A stretch of DNA of 64,000 nt, taken from positions 1 through 64,000 of the forward strand of contig NZ_CP016804.1 of the NCBI RefSeq assembly GCF_001886955.1, read 5' to 3'. Below, one piece after another: positions 16,789-25,259 of the stretch. The DNA comes from Halodesulfurarchaeum formicicum. Lineage in GTDB: Archaea > Halobacteriota > Halobacteria > Halobacteriales > Halobacteriaceae. The first letter of the stretch is position 1. Each line of letters opens with the position of its first letter. Below the pieces are notes generated by a model that searched no databases, had not been told where the DNA came from, and saw only the letters and a list, made by a program, of their open reading frames with translations. A program made the translations under genes and the position numbers.

Positions 16789-18372
16789 TCAGTCGTCGGT
16801 GGATTCGGCTGGGGTCTGGACCGGGTCGATGGATCGACGCCGCGCGTCGAGAGCCGAGAGGGCATAGACCAGGCCGGTCAGGACCACGACACCGACCACC
16901 AGGAGAACCAGCGGCGAGATGCGGGTCACGCCCCAGACGACCATCAGGGACGCGGTAACCACGGCGACGGTGATCGCATAGTAGAGTTGCGTGCGCACGT
17001 GGTCGATCAGGTCAGCGCCGGTGAAGGTCGCGGAGAGGACCGTGGTGTCCGAGATCGGCGAGGTGTGATCGCCGAAGATCGCCCCCGAGAAGACCATCCC
17101 GACGACCACGGCGACCATGGTGTGCGTGCCGGCGAGTTCCCAGGCCACCGGAATCACGATGGGCGTCATGATGCTCATGGCGGCCCAGGCACTCCCCATC
17201 GAGAAAGCGACAAAGCCCGTGACGAAAAGCACGACGGCGGGTAACACCGCCGGGGAGAGGGTTTGTGTGGCGATGCCGGCGACGTACGTCCCGGTCCCCA
17301 GGTCGTTCGCGACGTTGCCGATCGACCAGGCCAGGACGAGGATCGTCACCGCGGTGAGCATGAGGGAGAAACCGTCGATGGTGGCATCAACACTCTCGCT
17401 CAGCGTCAGGTGGCCGTCGAACCAGGCCAACAGATACGTCGAGACGACCATCGCGAAGGACCCGAAGATCAGGGCCATCGCATAGTCCCCGCCGGTGAAC
17501 ATCTCCTGGAGCGTGGCGCCCGGCTGGTAGCCCGTGTACAGTCCCGATCCAAGTGTGACAACGATGAGCACCGCGATCGGGAGGAAAAAGGAACGCAACC
17601 GGGGATTGGTCACGTCGGGTTCGCCCAGTTCGGCGGCGACATCCTGCATCGGTCGGGCCTCTTCCCGACTCACGAGTCCGGTCGTCGCGGCCCGATGTTC
17701 GGCCCCCAGCATCTCGCCGTAGTCCCGCCCCGAGAGGACCACGATGCCGACCATCACGATGGCGAGGATGGCGTACATGTTGAAGGGAATCGACTGGAGG
17801 AACACCTCGAAGGCGTCGGGGATCTCGCTTGCGGCGAGGTCAGTCGCCGCATAGCCCTCCTCGATCATCGTGAGCTGATAGGCGACCCAGGAAGAGATGC
17901 CCAGCGTCGAGACCGGGGCCGCCGTCGAGTCGACGATGTAGGAGAGTTTCTCCCGGGAGATCTTGAGCCGGTCGGAGACGTCTTTCACGCTGCTCCCGAC
18001 GATGGCCGTGTTGGCGTAATCGTCGAAGAACATCGCGATACCCAACAGCCAGGCCACGACGCCGGCTTTCCGCTGGCTGTCGAGGTGGTCCATGGTCCAG
18101 TCCCGAACGGCATACGAGCCGCCGATCCGCCAGATCATCGCGACGGCCGAACCCAGGAGCAACAGAAAGATCACGACCTGTGCGTGAAAGACGCTGTCGC
18201 CGAGGGCCGACGCGATCCAGGTAAAGGTCTGGCCGACCCCGAGCCCGCCGGTGTAGATGACTCCCCCGACCCAGACGCCGAGGAAGAGTGACAACACGGC
18301 CTTTCGTGTGACGATCGCCAGGAGGATCGCTAACAGCGGGGGCACGAGGGAGAGCGCGCCAAAGTCTGACAT
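16789..18372 (-). CDS. nhaC: Na+/H+ antiporter, NhaC family
   Basis: A 527-residue transporter with about 12 membrane helices, of the NhaC type that exchanges Na+ for H+ (or couples Na+ to organic acids or amino acids in some relatives). Typical segments include MFFDDYANTAIVGSSVKDVSDR near 115-135 and, toward the C-terminus, GAIFGDHTSPISDTTVLS, both signatures of the family. A cytoplasmic hydrophilic loop lies near 240-275. The ATG at 18372 (MSDFGALSLVPP) was chosen over an upstream frame extension. The next gene upstream on the same strand is the APC-Usp fusion, with a 50-bp gap. Confidence 0.9.
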   Translation of the reverse strand: MSDFGALSLVPPLLAILLAIVTRKAVLSLFLGVWVGGVIYTGGLGVGQTFTWIASALGDSVFHAQVVIFLLLLGSAVAMIWRIGGSYAVRDWTMDHLDSQRKAGVVAWLLGIAMFFDDYANTAIVGSSVKDVSDRLKISREKLSYIVDSTAAPVSTLGISSWVAYQLTMIEEGYAATDLAASEIPDAFEVFLQSIPFNMYAILAIVMVGIVVLSGRDYGEMLGAEHRAATTGLVSREEARPMQDVAAELGEPDVTNPRLRSFFLPIAVLIVVTLGSGLYTGYQPGATLQEMFTGGDYAMALIFGSFAMVVSTYLLAWFDGHLTLSESVDATIDGFSLMLTAVTILVLAWSIGNVANDLGTGTYVAGIATQTLSPAVLPAVVLFVTGFVAFSMGSAWAAMSIMTPIVIPVAWELAGTHTMVAVVVGMVFSGAIFGDHTSPISDTTVLSATFTGADLIDHVRTQLYYAITVAVVTASLMVVWGVTRISPLVLLVVGVVVLTGLVYALSALDARRRSIDPVQTPAESTDD

Positions 18373-18422
18373 GTGGATTCGCTTCCGATCACCGCCCAAT
18401 AAGCGCTACGAAGCCCGGGCCG

Positions 18423-20633
18423 TCAGAAGACCCGGTTCCCAAGGAATCGCCGCAGCCGACTGGGACGGGCCCCACCGGTGGTGATCGCGACGGCCGTCGC
18501 GTCGCTCCCGACGATCAGCCGGTCTTCCGGTCGCCCGAGTAACGCCCCACGGAGGCCTGTCGGGCCCGCACAGGTGACCAGCAGGCCGGTCCCTCGGGTG
18601 GCCTCGATCAATCCTGCGGGCCGATCTTCGGCCTCGATGAGACGGGTCTGGACCGGGACAGAAACGTGACTGGCCATCTCCTCGAGGTGCTCGCTGGTGG
18701 TGGCCCGTTTCGGGTCGGTCGCGGTTGGCTCGACTGCGGCCAGCAGTTCGAGATCCGCGCCATAGGTCGCCGCGAGGGCCTCCGCGATCAGGAGTTTCGT
18801 CGCGTCGCCGTGTCCACAGTCGGTGACCAGCGAGACCCGGTCGATGTCGGCCAGGCCCCGATCCTCGACCTCGATGACGTCCCGTTCGGTGTGGCGCTTG
18901 ATCCACCCCACGTCACTCCCGAACACCGAGGTATGGTGCTGTTCGCCCCGCCGCTCCATCAGTATCGCGTCGAGATCGTGGTGATCGGCGTGATTGACGA
19001 TCGCGTGTTTCGTGTCGTGGGAGGCGGCCGTGCCATACTCCATAGGCACCGCTGTCTGAGAGGCGAACTCGGCCATCCGCTCCTCGAAGGACTTGTCCCC
19101 GGATATCGGCCGGTCACTCGCGGTGCCCAGGGGCAACTGGTCGGGCACCTCGTCGAACCGCGTCGCCCGGATCGAACTGTCCTGTGCGCTCGCGATGGCC
19201 TCCGCGATGGCCAACAGGGTCCGCTCGCGCTCGACCGGGGTGCTCTCGGTGACGGCCACCAGGACGTCGTAGCTGCCCGGCGATGTCATCATGGCTTCGG
19301 TGTGTTCGAGGGTCTCTTTGCCCAGCTGCTGGCGAACGGCGTCTGTGACCGCCCCCTCGCGCTCGATTTCACTCTGGGTGCGCACGTAGGTGTAGTACCA
19401 GGCCATCGAGCCCAGGACGATCAGTACCGCGCCCACCAGGGGGATCAGACCCATGAACGGGATCAACACGATGCCGCCGACGATCCCGAACAGCTGTGGC
19501 ACCGGGTACAGCGGGGTGCGGAAACTGGGTTCGTAGCTGTCGGGATCGGCCTCGCGGAAGGCGATCAGCGCGATGTTGACGAGGACGAAGACCAGGATCT
19601 GAAAGGCACTGGCCAGTTTCGCGATCTCCTGGATCGGGACAAAGGCCACCATGAAAAGCAGCATGGCCCCGGTGAGCGTGATCGCGTTGAGTGGGGTGCC
19701 AAACCGGTCGCTGACCCTGGTGAACGTCGGCGGCGCCAACGCGTCCCGGCTCATCGCCAGCGGATACCGCGAGGAGGAGAGGATTCCGGCGTTCGCGGTG
19801 CTGATCAGGGCGATGACCGCCGCCAGAATCACTGCGAAGATCCCGATGCCAGGGAGCGTGGCCTCCGCAGCCAGGGCCATCGGGATGTTCGAGCCCATCA
19901 GGTCGGCGGCCGGGACGACCCCGACCATGACCACGACCAGCGCGACGTACAGCGCGGTCGTGAAGGCAAGCGAGCCCAGGATCCCGAGCGGGATGTTCCG
20001 GTCCGGGTTCTCGATCTCCTCGGCGACGCTGGCGACCTTGGTCACCCCGGCATACGAGACGAAGACGAAACCGGTCGCGGCGAGCAAGCCGTTCAGACCG
20101 CTGTCGAAGAAGCCGCCGTAGCTCACGGGATCGATCGCCGTCGCACTCCCGGCCACGAACCAGGTGAGCGCGGCCAGCATGACGACGACGATCGCGACCT
20201 GGAGTCGACCGGTCTGTTTCACCCCGACGATGTTGATCACGATCAGAACGAACCCGGCCACCAGCGCGACGGGTTTGACGGGGAGATCGAAGAGCAGGAC
20301 GAGATACGGCGCGCCGCCGATGAGCGCGAGTGCCCCCTTGAACGTGAGCGAGAACCAGGTCCCGACGCCGGCGATCGTTCCCAGCAGCGGGCCCATTCCG
20401 CGCTCGATGTACAGGTAGGTGCCCCCGGATTCGGGCATCGCAGTCGCCATCTCGGACTTGCTGAGCGCGGCGGGCAAAACGAGCAATCCGGCGAGCAGGT
20501 AGGCCAGGATGACTGCCGGCCCGGCCATCTTCAGGGCGAGGCCCGGGAGGATGAAGATCCCGCTCCCGACCATCGCTCCGATGCTGATCGCCAGGACGGC
20601 CGGGAGGCCGAGGTCGCGTTCGAGTTCCTTCAT
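18423..20633 (-). CDS. APC amino acid permease fused to universal stress domains
   Basis: A 736-residue protein. The first 430 residues or so form an APC-superfamily amino acid/polyamine transporter of about 12 helices, with the family start LGLPAVLAISIGAMVGSGIFILPG and the segment AEEIENPDRNIPLGI. After about residue 440 two UspA-like domains follow (starting near SYDVLVAVTE and near DRVSLVTDCG). The second lacks a clean G-x2-G-x9-G-S/T ATP motif. Fusion of APC transporters with Usp domains is known in haloarchaea and suggests nucleotide or stress control of uptake. The divergent Lrp regulator shares its upstream region and is a natural candidate controller. Confidence 0.9.
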   Translation of the reverse strand: MKELERDLGLPAVLAISIGAMVGSGIFILPGLALKMAGPAVILAYLLAGLLVLPAALSKSEMATAMPESGGTYLYIERGMGPLLGTIAGVGTWFSLTFKGALALIGGAPYLVLLFDLPVKPVALVAGFVLIVINIVGVKQTGRLQVAIVVVMLAALTWFVAGSATAIDPVSYGGFFDSGLNGLLAATGFVFVSYAGVTKVASVAEEIENPDRNIPLGILGSLAFTTALYVALVVVMVGVVPAADLMGSNIPMALAAEATLPGIGIFAVILAAVIALISTANAGILSSSRYPLAMSRDALAPPTFTRVSDRFGTPLNAITLTGAMLLFMVAFVPIQEIAKLASAFQILVFVLVNIALIAFREADPDSYEPSFRTPLYPVPQLFGIVGGIVLIPFMGLIPLVGAVLIVLGSMAWYYTYVRTQSEIEREGAVTDAVRQQLGKETLEHTEAMMTSPGSYDVLVAVTESTPVERERTLLAIAEAIASAQDSSIRATRFDEVPDQLPLGTASDRPISGDKSFEERMAEFASQTAVPMEYGTAASHDTKHAIVNHADHHDLDAILMERRGEQHHTSVFGSDVGWIKRHTERDVIEVEDRGLADIDRVSLVTDCGHGDATKLLIAEALAATYGADLELLAAVEPTATDPKRATTSEHLEEMASHVSVPVQTRLIEAEDRPAGLIEATRGTGLLVTCAGPTGLRGALLGRPEDRLIVGSDATAVAITTGGARPSRLRRFLGNRVF

Positions 20634-20931
20634 TCCCGGAGCACACCCCCAATTTCGTCCGAACTGAAACCTGCGGGACGGTTCGAATGTCCGTGGCTCA
20701 TCGAGAGGACGGTGGTGTGGATCATGAGAGAGAAAGTGCCGATCCGGACCGGCGTGTGTTCGAGTGAATTTACGAACGGATCACTATAAATACATGGATA
20801 GCAGTAACGGTTCGTTCATTGTGGCCGTTGCTTTTCCCCGATCTGTCGAGGCGGGTCTGGTTTCACGACTGGGCCAGGCCACACGACTCGGGCCGGGCAA
20901 GTTAACCCGCCCCCGCTCGGTGACCTGTACA
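20634..20931. promoter_or_regulatory. Divergent region between the APC-Usp and lrp genes
   Basis: This 298-base region holds divergent promoters. TATAAATA is at 20785-20792, and AAGTTAAC lies about 30 nt before the lrp start. An imperfect inverted repeat, ACGAAC (about 20772-20777) and GTTCGT (about 20810-20815), flanks the TATAAATA and could be an operator. No small gene was supported. Confidence 0.45.
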
Positions 20932-21402
20932 ATGAAGGATGGGAGCCTCGATGCGATCGATCGCCGGATCATCGGTGCCTTACAGGGGGCCGCCCGCCAC
21001 ACCTCCTCGAGCGAGGTAGCCGACCGGCTCGACATCTCGGCCAGTACCGTCAGGACTCGGCTCGCAAAACTCGAGGAAGAAGGAATCATTCGGGGGTATT
21101 ACGTCGACGTGGATTACGACGCCGCGGGCTATCCACTCTACACGAAGATCATCTGCACAGCTCCGATTGCCAGGCGCGACGCCCTCGCAAAGCGGGCCCG
21201 CGAGATCGAGGGTGTCACCGCGGTGCGGGAGGTGATGACGGGGGAGCGAAACGTCTACGTCAACGCCCTCGGCCTCGATCACGACGATCTGGACCGCATC
21301 AGCCGCGAACTGGACGAACTCGGCCTGCAGGTCGTCGACGAACAGCTCGTCCGAGACGAGTACATCTGTGCGGATCCCGGACTCCTGACCCGGGAGGAAT
21401 GA
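20932..21402 (+). CDS. Lrp/AsnC-family transcriptional regulator
   Basis: A 156-residue regulator with an N-terminal HTH (about 5-60; segment SSSEVADRLDISASTVRTRL) and a C-terminal ligand-binding RAM/AsnC domain (about 70-145). Members sense amino acids and assemble into octamers. The ATG at 20932 matches the normal family start MKDGSLDAIDRRII; the frame is open upstream, but that part lies in the promoter region. It is divergent from the APC-Usp permease and convergent with the DsrE gene, so control of amino acid uptake is the likeliest role. Confidence 0.9.
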   Translation: MKDGSLDAIDRRIIGALQGAARHTSSSEVADRLDISASTVRTRLAKLEEEGIIRGYYVDVDYDAAGYPLYTKIICTAPIARRDALAKRAREIEGVTAVREVMTGERNVYVNALGLDHDDLDRISRELDELGLQVVDEQLVRDEYICADPGLLTREE

Positions 21403-21415
21403 ACCGAAGAGTCGT

Positions 21416-21964
21416 CTAGACCAGAAGCTGGACGTCCGAGTCGGCCATCTGGCGGAGCGCGTGGGCCGCACCCACGCCAGTTTCGACGCCGTCGATGAAC
21501 TCCCCGTCGTCATAATCCATCAGGTCCATGGTCATCTGGCAGGCCTGGAAGTTCACGCCGTTTTCGAGGCCACGCTCGACCAGTTCCGGAACCGAGTCGG
21601 TGCCGACCTCGTCGATCTTGTCCCGCATCATTTTGGTGGTCAGCCGGTCCATGCCGGGCATGACGGCGAGGAGGTTGGGCAGGGGCATGTTCGGGTTCCC
21701 GGCCGAGGACAGCTTGAGGTCCCGGTAGTTCTCCTCGTGGAGCATGTCCAGGCCCCAGAACGTGGCGAAGACGGTCACGTTCCAGCCGAAGGCGGCGGCC
21801 ATCGGCCCGAGAATGAGGACGGGGTAGGCCATGTCCAGGGTCCCCTTGGTCGCGATGATGACCATCTCGGTGGGGCTGTCGTCCTCCGCCTGGAGTTCTT
21901 CGACCTGTGTTTCGAGCGACGTGATCTGTTCGCGGAGTTCCTCGATAGTGGTGTCGTCGTCCAT
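21416..21964 (-). CDS. DsrE/DsrF-family sulfur-relay-like protein
   Basis: A 182-residue protein with an N-terminal coiled coil (about 5-28, heptad-like TIEELREQITSLETQVEEL) and a DsrE-fold domain. Cys142 in NFQACQMTMDLM sits where DsrE-like proteins carry their persulfide-accepting cysteine. The hydrophobic segment MAYPVLILGPMAAAFGW resembles the peroxiredoxin-like DsrE/F/H subgroup. Such proteins carry sulfane sulfur or act in persulfide homeostasis. The ATG at 21964 was chosen because the frame further upstream lies in the promoter zone. It sits in a region with a TauE-family exporter. Confidence 0.82.
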   Translation of the reverse strand: MDDDTTIEELREQITSLETQVEELQAEDDSPTEMVIIATKGTLDMAYPVLILGPMAAAFGWNVTVFATFWGLDMLHEENYRDLKLSSAGNPNMPLPNLLAVMPGMDRLTTKMMRDKIDEVGTDSVPELVERGLENGVNFQACQMTMDLMDYDDGEFIDGVETGVGAAHALRQMADSDVQLLV

Positions 21965-22214
21965 GGTTGGAGTCGCCTCCGACAGCGTGCCGGCGATGTG
22001 GTGCTGTCGTGAATGCAGTTTACAAGTTCGCACAGCGGGTGATAAAAACGACCGGCCGATTACTCGTTTCTGGGACTCGGAAAAGCGGGTTCTACGCTCG
22101 TCAGTGCAACTCTCTCTCGTAGAGTGATGGAGAGAATAGTACGGACAGTGGGCAAACTGAAAACAGATTTACAACCGCCAGGTCGTCGAAAATCCAAAAA
22201 TCGGGCGCGCTCGA

Positions 22215-22760
22215 TTAGGCCGTGTCCTCGTCCGTTTCGTCCTCGGATTCCTTCTTGTCTTCGAGTTCCTCGCTGATGGTTTCCTCGACGGTCTCTTCGA
22301 CGGTTTCCTCGACAGTGTCTCCGACTGTCTCTTCGACCGTCTTTTCGACGGTCTGCTCGACGGTCTCCCCAACATCCTCGGTGACCTTCTCTTCGACCTG
22401 CTTTGTCACCTCGTCCATCTCGTCGCTGACCGTCTCCTCGACGGTCTGTTCGACGGTCTCGCCGACGTCCTCGGTGACCTTCTCCTCGACCTGCTTTGTC
22501 ACCTCGTCCATCTCCTTGGTGATCGTGTCTTCGACTTCCCGAGTGACGGACTGCTCGACCTGTTCGGCCACGTCCTTGGTCATCCAGTCCGGGTCGAAGC
22601 GGGCCATCTTCCAGCCGATGTGGACAGTGTAGGAGGCTAACACGCCCAGGCCGAAGGCGATCCCGACGACCGTTTCGACCACGAGGATGAGCGCGATGGC
22701 CACGAAGATCAATAGCCCGTAGGTCAGATCGATGACGAAATCGGCGCGGTTCGGGTTCAT
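22215..22760 (-). CDS. Membrane-anchored coiled-coil repeat protein
   Basis: A 181-residue protein with two adjacent N-terminal membrane helices (about 11-45) followed by roughly 120 residues of highly charged, Val/Thr/Glu-rich heptad sequence. A 31-residue unit containing EMDEVTKQVEEKV occurs twice in tandem, followed by shorter ETVEETVEE repeats. It should form a long cytoplasmic or surface coiled coil. No enzymatic motif is present. It is divergent from a PiT-like transporter gene. A scaffolding or spacer role is possible but unproven. Confidence 0.78.
   Translation of the reverse strand: MNPNRADFVIDLTYGLLIFVAIALILVVETVVGIAFGLGVLASYTVHIGWKMARFDPDWMTKDVAEQVEQSVTREVEDTITKEMDEVTKQVEEKVTEDVGETVEQTVEETVSDEMDEVTKQVEEKVTEDVGETVEQTVEKTVEETVGDTVEETVEETVEETISEELEDKKESEDETDEDTA
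22347..22514 (-). repeat. 93-bp-period tandem repeat inside the coiled-coil gene
   Basis: Two 75-nt copies (22347-22421 and 22440-22514) differ at five positions and are spaced 93 bp apart, in frame with 31 residues. This is an internal gene duplication, not a CRISPR or transposon. Confidence 0.9.
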
Positions 22761-22892
22761 CGTCGCCCCTCCAGTGCCGAAAGCCAGTCGGAGATGTGCA
22801 TATGTGGCCAGAGCATCTCAAGATAGGAATACCCGTCCCTTCTCTCCCACCGCTGTCACGGTGCTTAAGGAACTTCGAACCGAGACTCAAAT

Positions 22893-24068
22893 ATGATCGA
22901 AATCCTCCTTCTCATTGGAATCGGCGTCTCGCTATTCGTCGGGTTCAACATCGGCGGGGCCACCACTGGCCCGGCATTCGGCCCGGCGGTCGGTTCGGAC
23001 GCCATCTCGAAGACCGGGGCCGCGGCGCTCATGTCGATATTCTTCTTCATCGGCGCGTGGACCATCGGCCGTCGAGTCGTGGACACGCTGGGCTCGGAAC
23101 TCATCACCAGCACAACCGTGTTCACGATGGAATCGAGTATCGTCGTCCTCTTTTTCATCGGCGGCGCGCTGTTCGTCGGGAACTACTTCGGGGTCCCGGC
23201 CTCGACCTCGATGACGGCCGTCGGCGCGATCGCCGGGCTGGGCGTCGCCACCGGCGAACTGGACTGGGCGGTCATGGGCGAGATCGCCGTCTGGTGGATC
23301 GTCGCCCCGATCGTCGGCTTCTGGGTCTCCGGGATGATCGGCCGCTATCTCTATCCCCGGATCAATCGCTGGGTGGCGATCGACAACACGCCCGGCGCGC
23401 TCTGGGAACTGGATCGCTCCGGGGCCATCCCCCAGCCCACGACCGGGCCGAACACGACCCGCCGGGAGTTGACCGGCGCGATCGTGGTGATCGTGATTGG
23501 CAGCCTGATGGCCTTCTCCTCGGGCACCTCGAACATCGCGAACGCCATCGCACCCCTCGTGGGGGCCGGCGTGGACATGAACATGATGATCATTCTGGGC
23601 GGGGTCGCAGTCGCGGTCGGGGCCTTTACGATCGCCCGACGGACCCTCGACACGCTCGGGAACGACATCACCGACCTCCCGCTCACGGCGGCGATCATCG
23701 TGGCGATCGTCTCCTCGGCCATCGTGATCGGGCTCTCGGCGATCGGCATCCCGGCCTCTTTCGTGATCATCGCGACGATGTCCATCGTCGGTCTGGGCTG
23801 GGGGCGAGCGACCCGCCCCGCGACGATCCCGGAGGTCGTTCACGGCGAGGGGACCGAGGGGGTCTCCGTGGGCGCGCTTGCGGCCGAAGAGCCGGGCGAG
23901 GAACTCCCGCCGATCGGCGAGGAGGACCCCGCGGACATCCCGTCGGCTGCAGACCTGTTCGATCCCTCCACGACCGGCCGTGTGATCGTCATGCAAAACG
24001 TGGTTCCGCTGCTCTCCACCGTGGGCGCGTACGTGACTTTCACGCTTCTGTTCACGCTGGTCTGGTGA
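22893..24068 (+). CDS. PiT-family anion transporter with degenerate signature
   Basis: A 391-residue transporter with two inverted halves of the PiT (inorganic phosphate transporter) family. In canonical members each half carries a GANDVAN-like signature. Here the first reads GFNIGGATTGPAFGPAVG (residues 17-34), lacking the Asp. The second reads SSGTSNIANAIAPLVG, with Asn in place of Asp. A hydrophilic loop near 310-355 is rich in Glu/Pro. B. subtilis CysP shows that PiT relatives can carry sulfate, so phosphate should not be assumed. It converges with a second PiT-like gene with no gap (stops at 24068 and 24069). Confidence 0.83.
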   Translation: MIEILLLIGIGVSLFVGFNIGGATTGPAFGPAVGSDAISKTGAAALMSIFFFIGAWTIGRRVVDTLGSELITSTTVFTMESSIVVLFFIGGALFVGNYFGVPASTSMTAVGAIAGLGVATGELDWAVMGEIAVWWIVAPIVGFWVSGMIGRYLYPRINRWVAIDNTPGALWELDRSGAIPQPTTGPNTTRRELTGAIVVIVIGSLMAFSSGTSNIANAIAPLVGAGVDMNMMIILGGVAVAVGAFTIARRTLDTLGNDITDLPLTAAIIVAIVSSAIVIGLSAIGIPASFVIIATMSIVGLGWGRATRPATIPEVVHGEGTEGVSVGALAAEEPGEELPPIGEEDPADIPSAADLFDPSTTGRVIVMQNVVPLLSTVGAYVTFTLLFTLVW

Positions 24069-25259
24069 TCAGAACACCAGCCCCAGCCCGGTGTTGACGC
24101 CGTACCCGACAGCGACGGAGGTGACGAGCGTAATCACCCAGAAGCTCAGCGTGACGAGGATCTTCCGTCGGGAGACCCCGGCCGAGCCGGCGGCCAGGCC
24201 ACCGCCGATCACCCCCGAAATGATGATGTTGTTGAAGGAGATCGGGATACCCAGCGCGATCGCCGCCTGGGCAATCAGAAACCCGGGCACGAGGGCCGCG
24301 ATCGACCGCCGCGCTCCGAGCTGGGCGTACTCCCGCGAGGTCGCCTGGAGGAGGCGCGGGGCCCCCATCCAGGCCCCGGCCAGGATGCCCGCCCCGCCGA
24401 TCGCCAGCAGGACGATCCCGGGCAGGCCCAACTCGACGCCGTAGAGGTATTCCAGGGGCCCCGTCGCGAGTCCGACCTGACTCCCGCCACTGGAGAAGGC
24501 GACGACACTCCCGAGGCCCACCAGGAAGGTCTTGACGCCCCGATCAACTGACTGCTGGGTGCGCCGTCTGATAAAGACAAAGCCGCCGATCGCGAACAAA
24601 AGCGTCACCAGGACGATACCCACGTCGAGGGTACCCACGACTGGGGTGGCGATGGTCCCGGCGACGAACCGGGCGAGTGAGTTCTGGGCGACCCCTGGCG
24701 GGCCCGGGATCACACCGAGTTCGATGTTTGCGAGCACGGCCGCGACGATCGCGGCGAGCAATGGAATGCTGAGCGTATCCGAGATGTCATCACGGCGAAG
24801 CAGCGACGCCGTCCCGAAGGCCAGCCCTCCGGAGACGGGCGGGACGAGGACCCAGAACAGCCCGATTCCGCGAAGCGTCTCCATGTTCGGGGTCCCGCCA
24901 AGCGAGAGGCCCACGCCGACCATCGCGCCCGTCGTGGCGAAGGCCGCTGGGACGGGATAGCCGGCGAAGATCCCCACGGCCATGAACGCCCCGGCGGTGA
25001 GCAACCCGGCAGTCGCCGCCAGCGGCGTGAAGGCCACCCCCTGAAACAGCCCGGTCCCGATGGTCTCCGAGATGCTCCCGCCCTGGAGGAGGGCCCCCGC
25101 GCCTGCCAGCAGGCCGATGAGAAACGCCGCTTGCATCGTCGAGATGGCTCTGGCCCCGATCGCCGGCGCGAAGGGCGGGGAGTTGCTGTTCGCGCCGAGG
25201 GTCCAGGCGGTGAAGATAGCGATGACAGTCGCGAGAAGGACGAGGCCCCAGGCAGTCAC
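24069..25259 (-). CDS. Second PiT-family transporter, signature further degraded
   Basis: A 396-residue membrane protein of the same PiT family as its convergent neighbour. The first signature is LGANSNSPPFAPAIGARAIS (GAN kept, Asp replaced by Ser). The second is SSGGSQVGLATGPLEYLYG, which has lost both the Asp and the Asn of the canonical motif. The fold and about 10 helices are retained. Its start overlaps the stop of the upstream two-domain Usp gene (ATGA), so the pair is an operon. The substrate is uncertain; an anion such as phosphate or sulfate is likely. Confidence 0.82.
   Translation of the reverse strand: MTAWGLVLLATVIAIFTAWTLGANSNSPPFAPAIGARAISTMQAAFLIGLLAGAGALLQGGSISETIGTGLFQGVAFTPLAATAGLLTAGAFMAVGIFAGYPVPAAFATTGAMVGVGLSLGGTPNMETLRGIGLFWVLVPPVSGGLAFGTASLLRRDDISDTLSIPLLAAIVAAVLANIELGVIPGPPGVAQNSLARFVAGTIATPVVGTLDVGIVLVTLLFAIGGFVFIRRRTQQSVDRGVKTFLVGLGSVVAFSSGGSQVGLATGPLEYLYGVELGLPGIVLLAIGGAGILAGAWMGAPRLLQATSREYAQLGARRSIAALVPGFLIAQAAIALGIPISFNNIIISGVIGGGLAAGSAGVSRRKILVTLSFWVITLVTSVAVGYGVNTGLGLVF

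Noticed and set aside
18666-20789. A 707-codon open frame on the plus strand
   Set aside because: It is antisense to the APC-Usp gene over its whole length; long antisense frames arise from high GC and codon bias here, and the protein is Arg/Asp/His-rich with no domain.
22222-22632. A Ser/Thr/Val repeat frame that looks like a low-complexity surface protein, or a repeat array suggestive of CRISPR
   Set aside because: It is the antisense of the coiled-coil gene. The two repeat copies lack CRISPR spacers and form an in-frame duplication.
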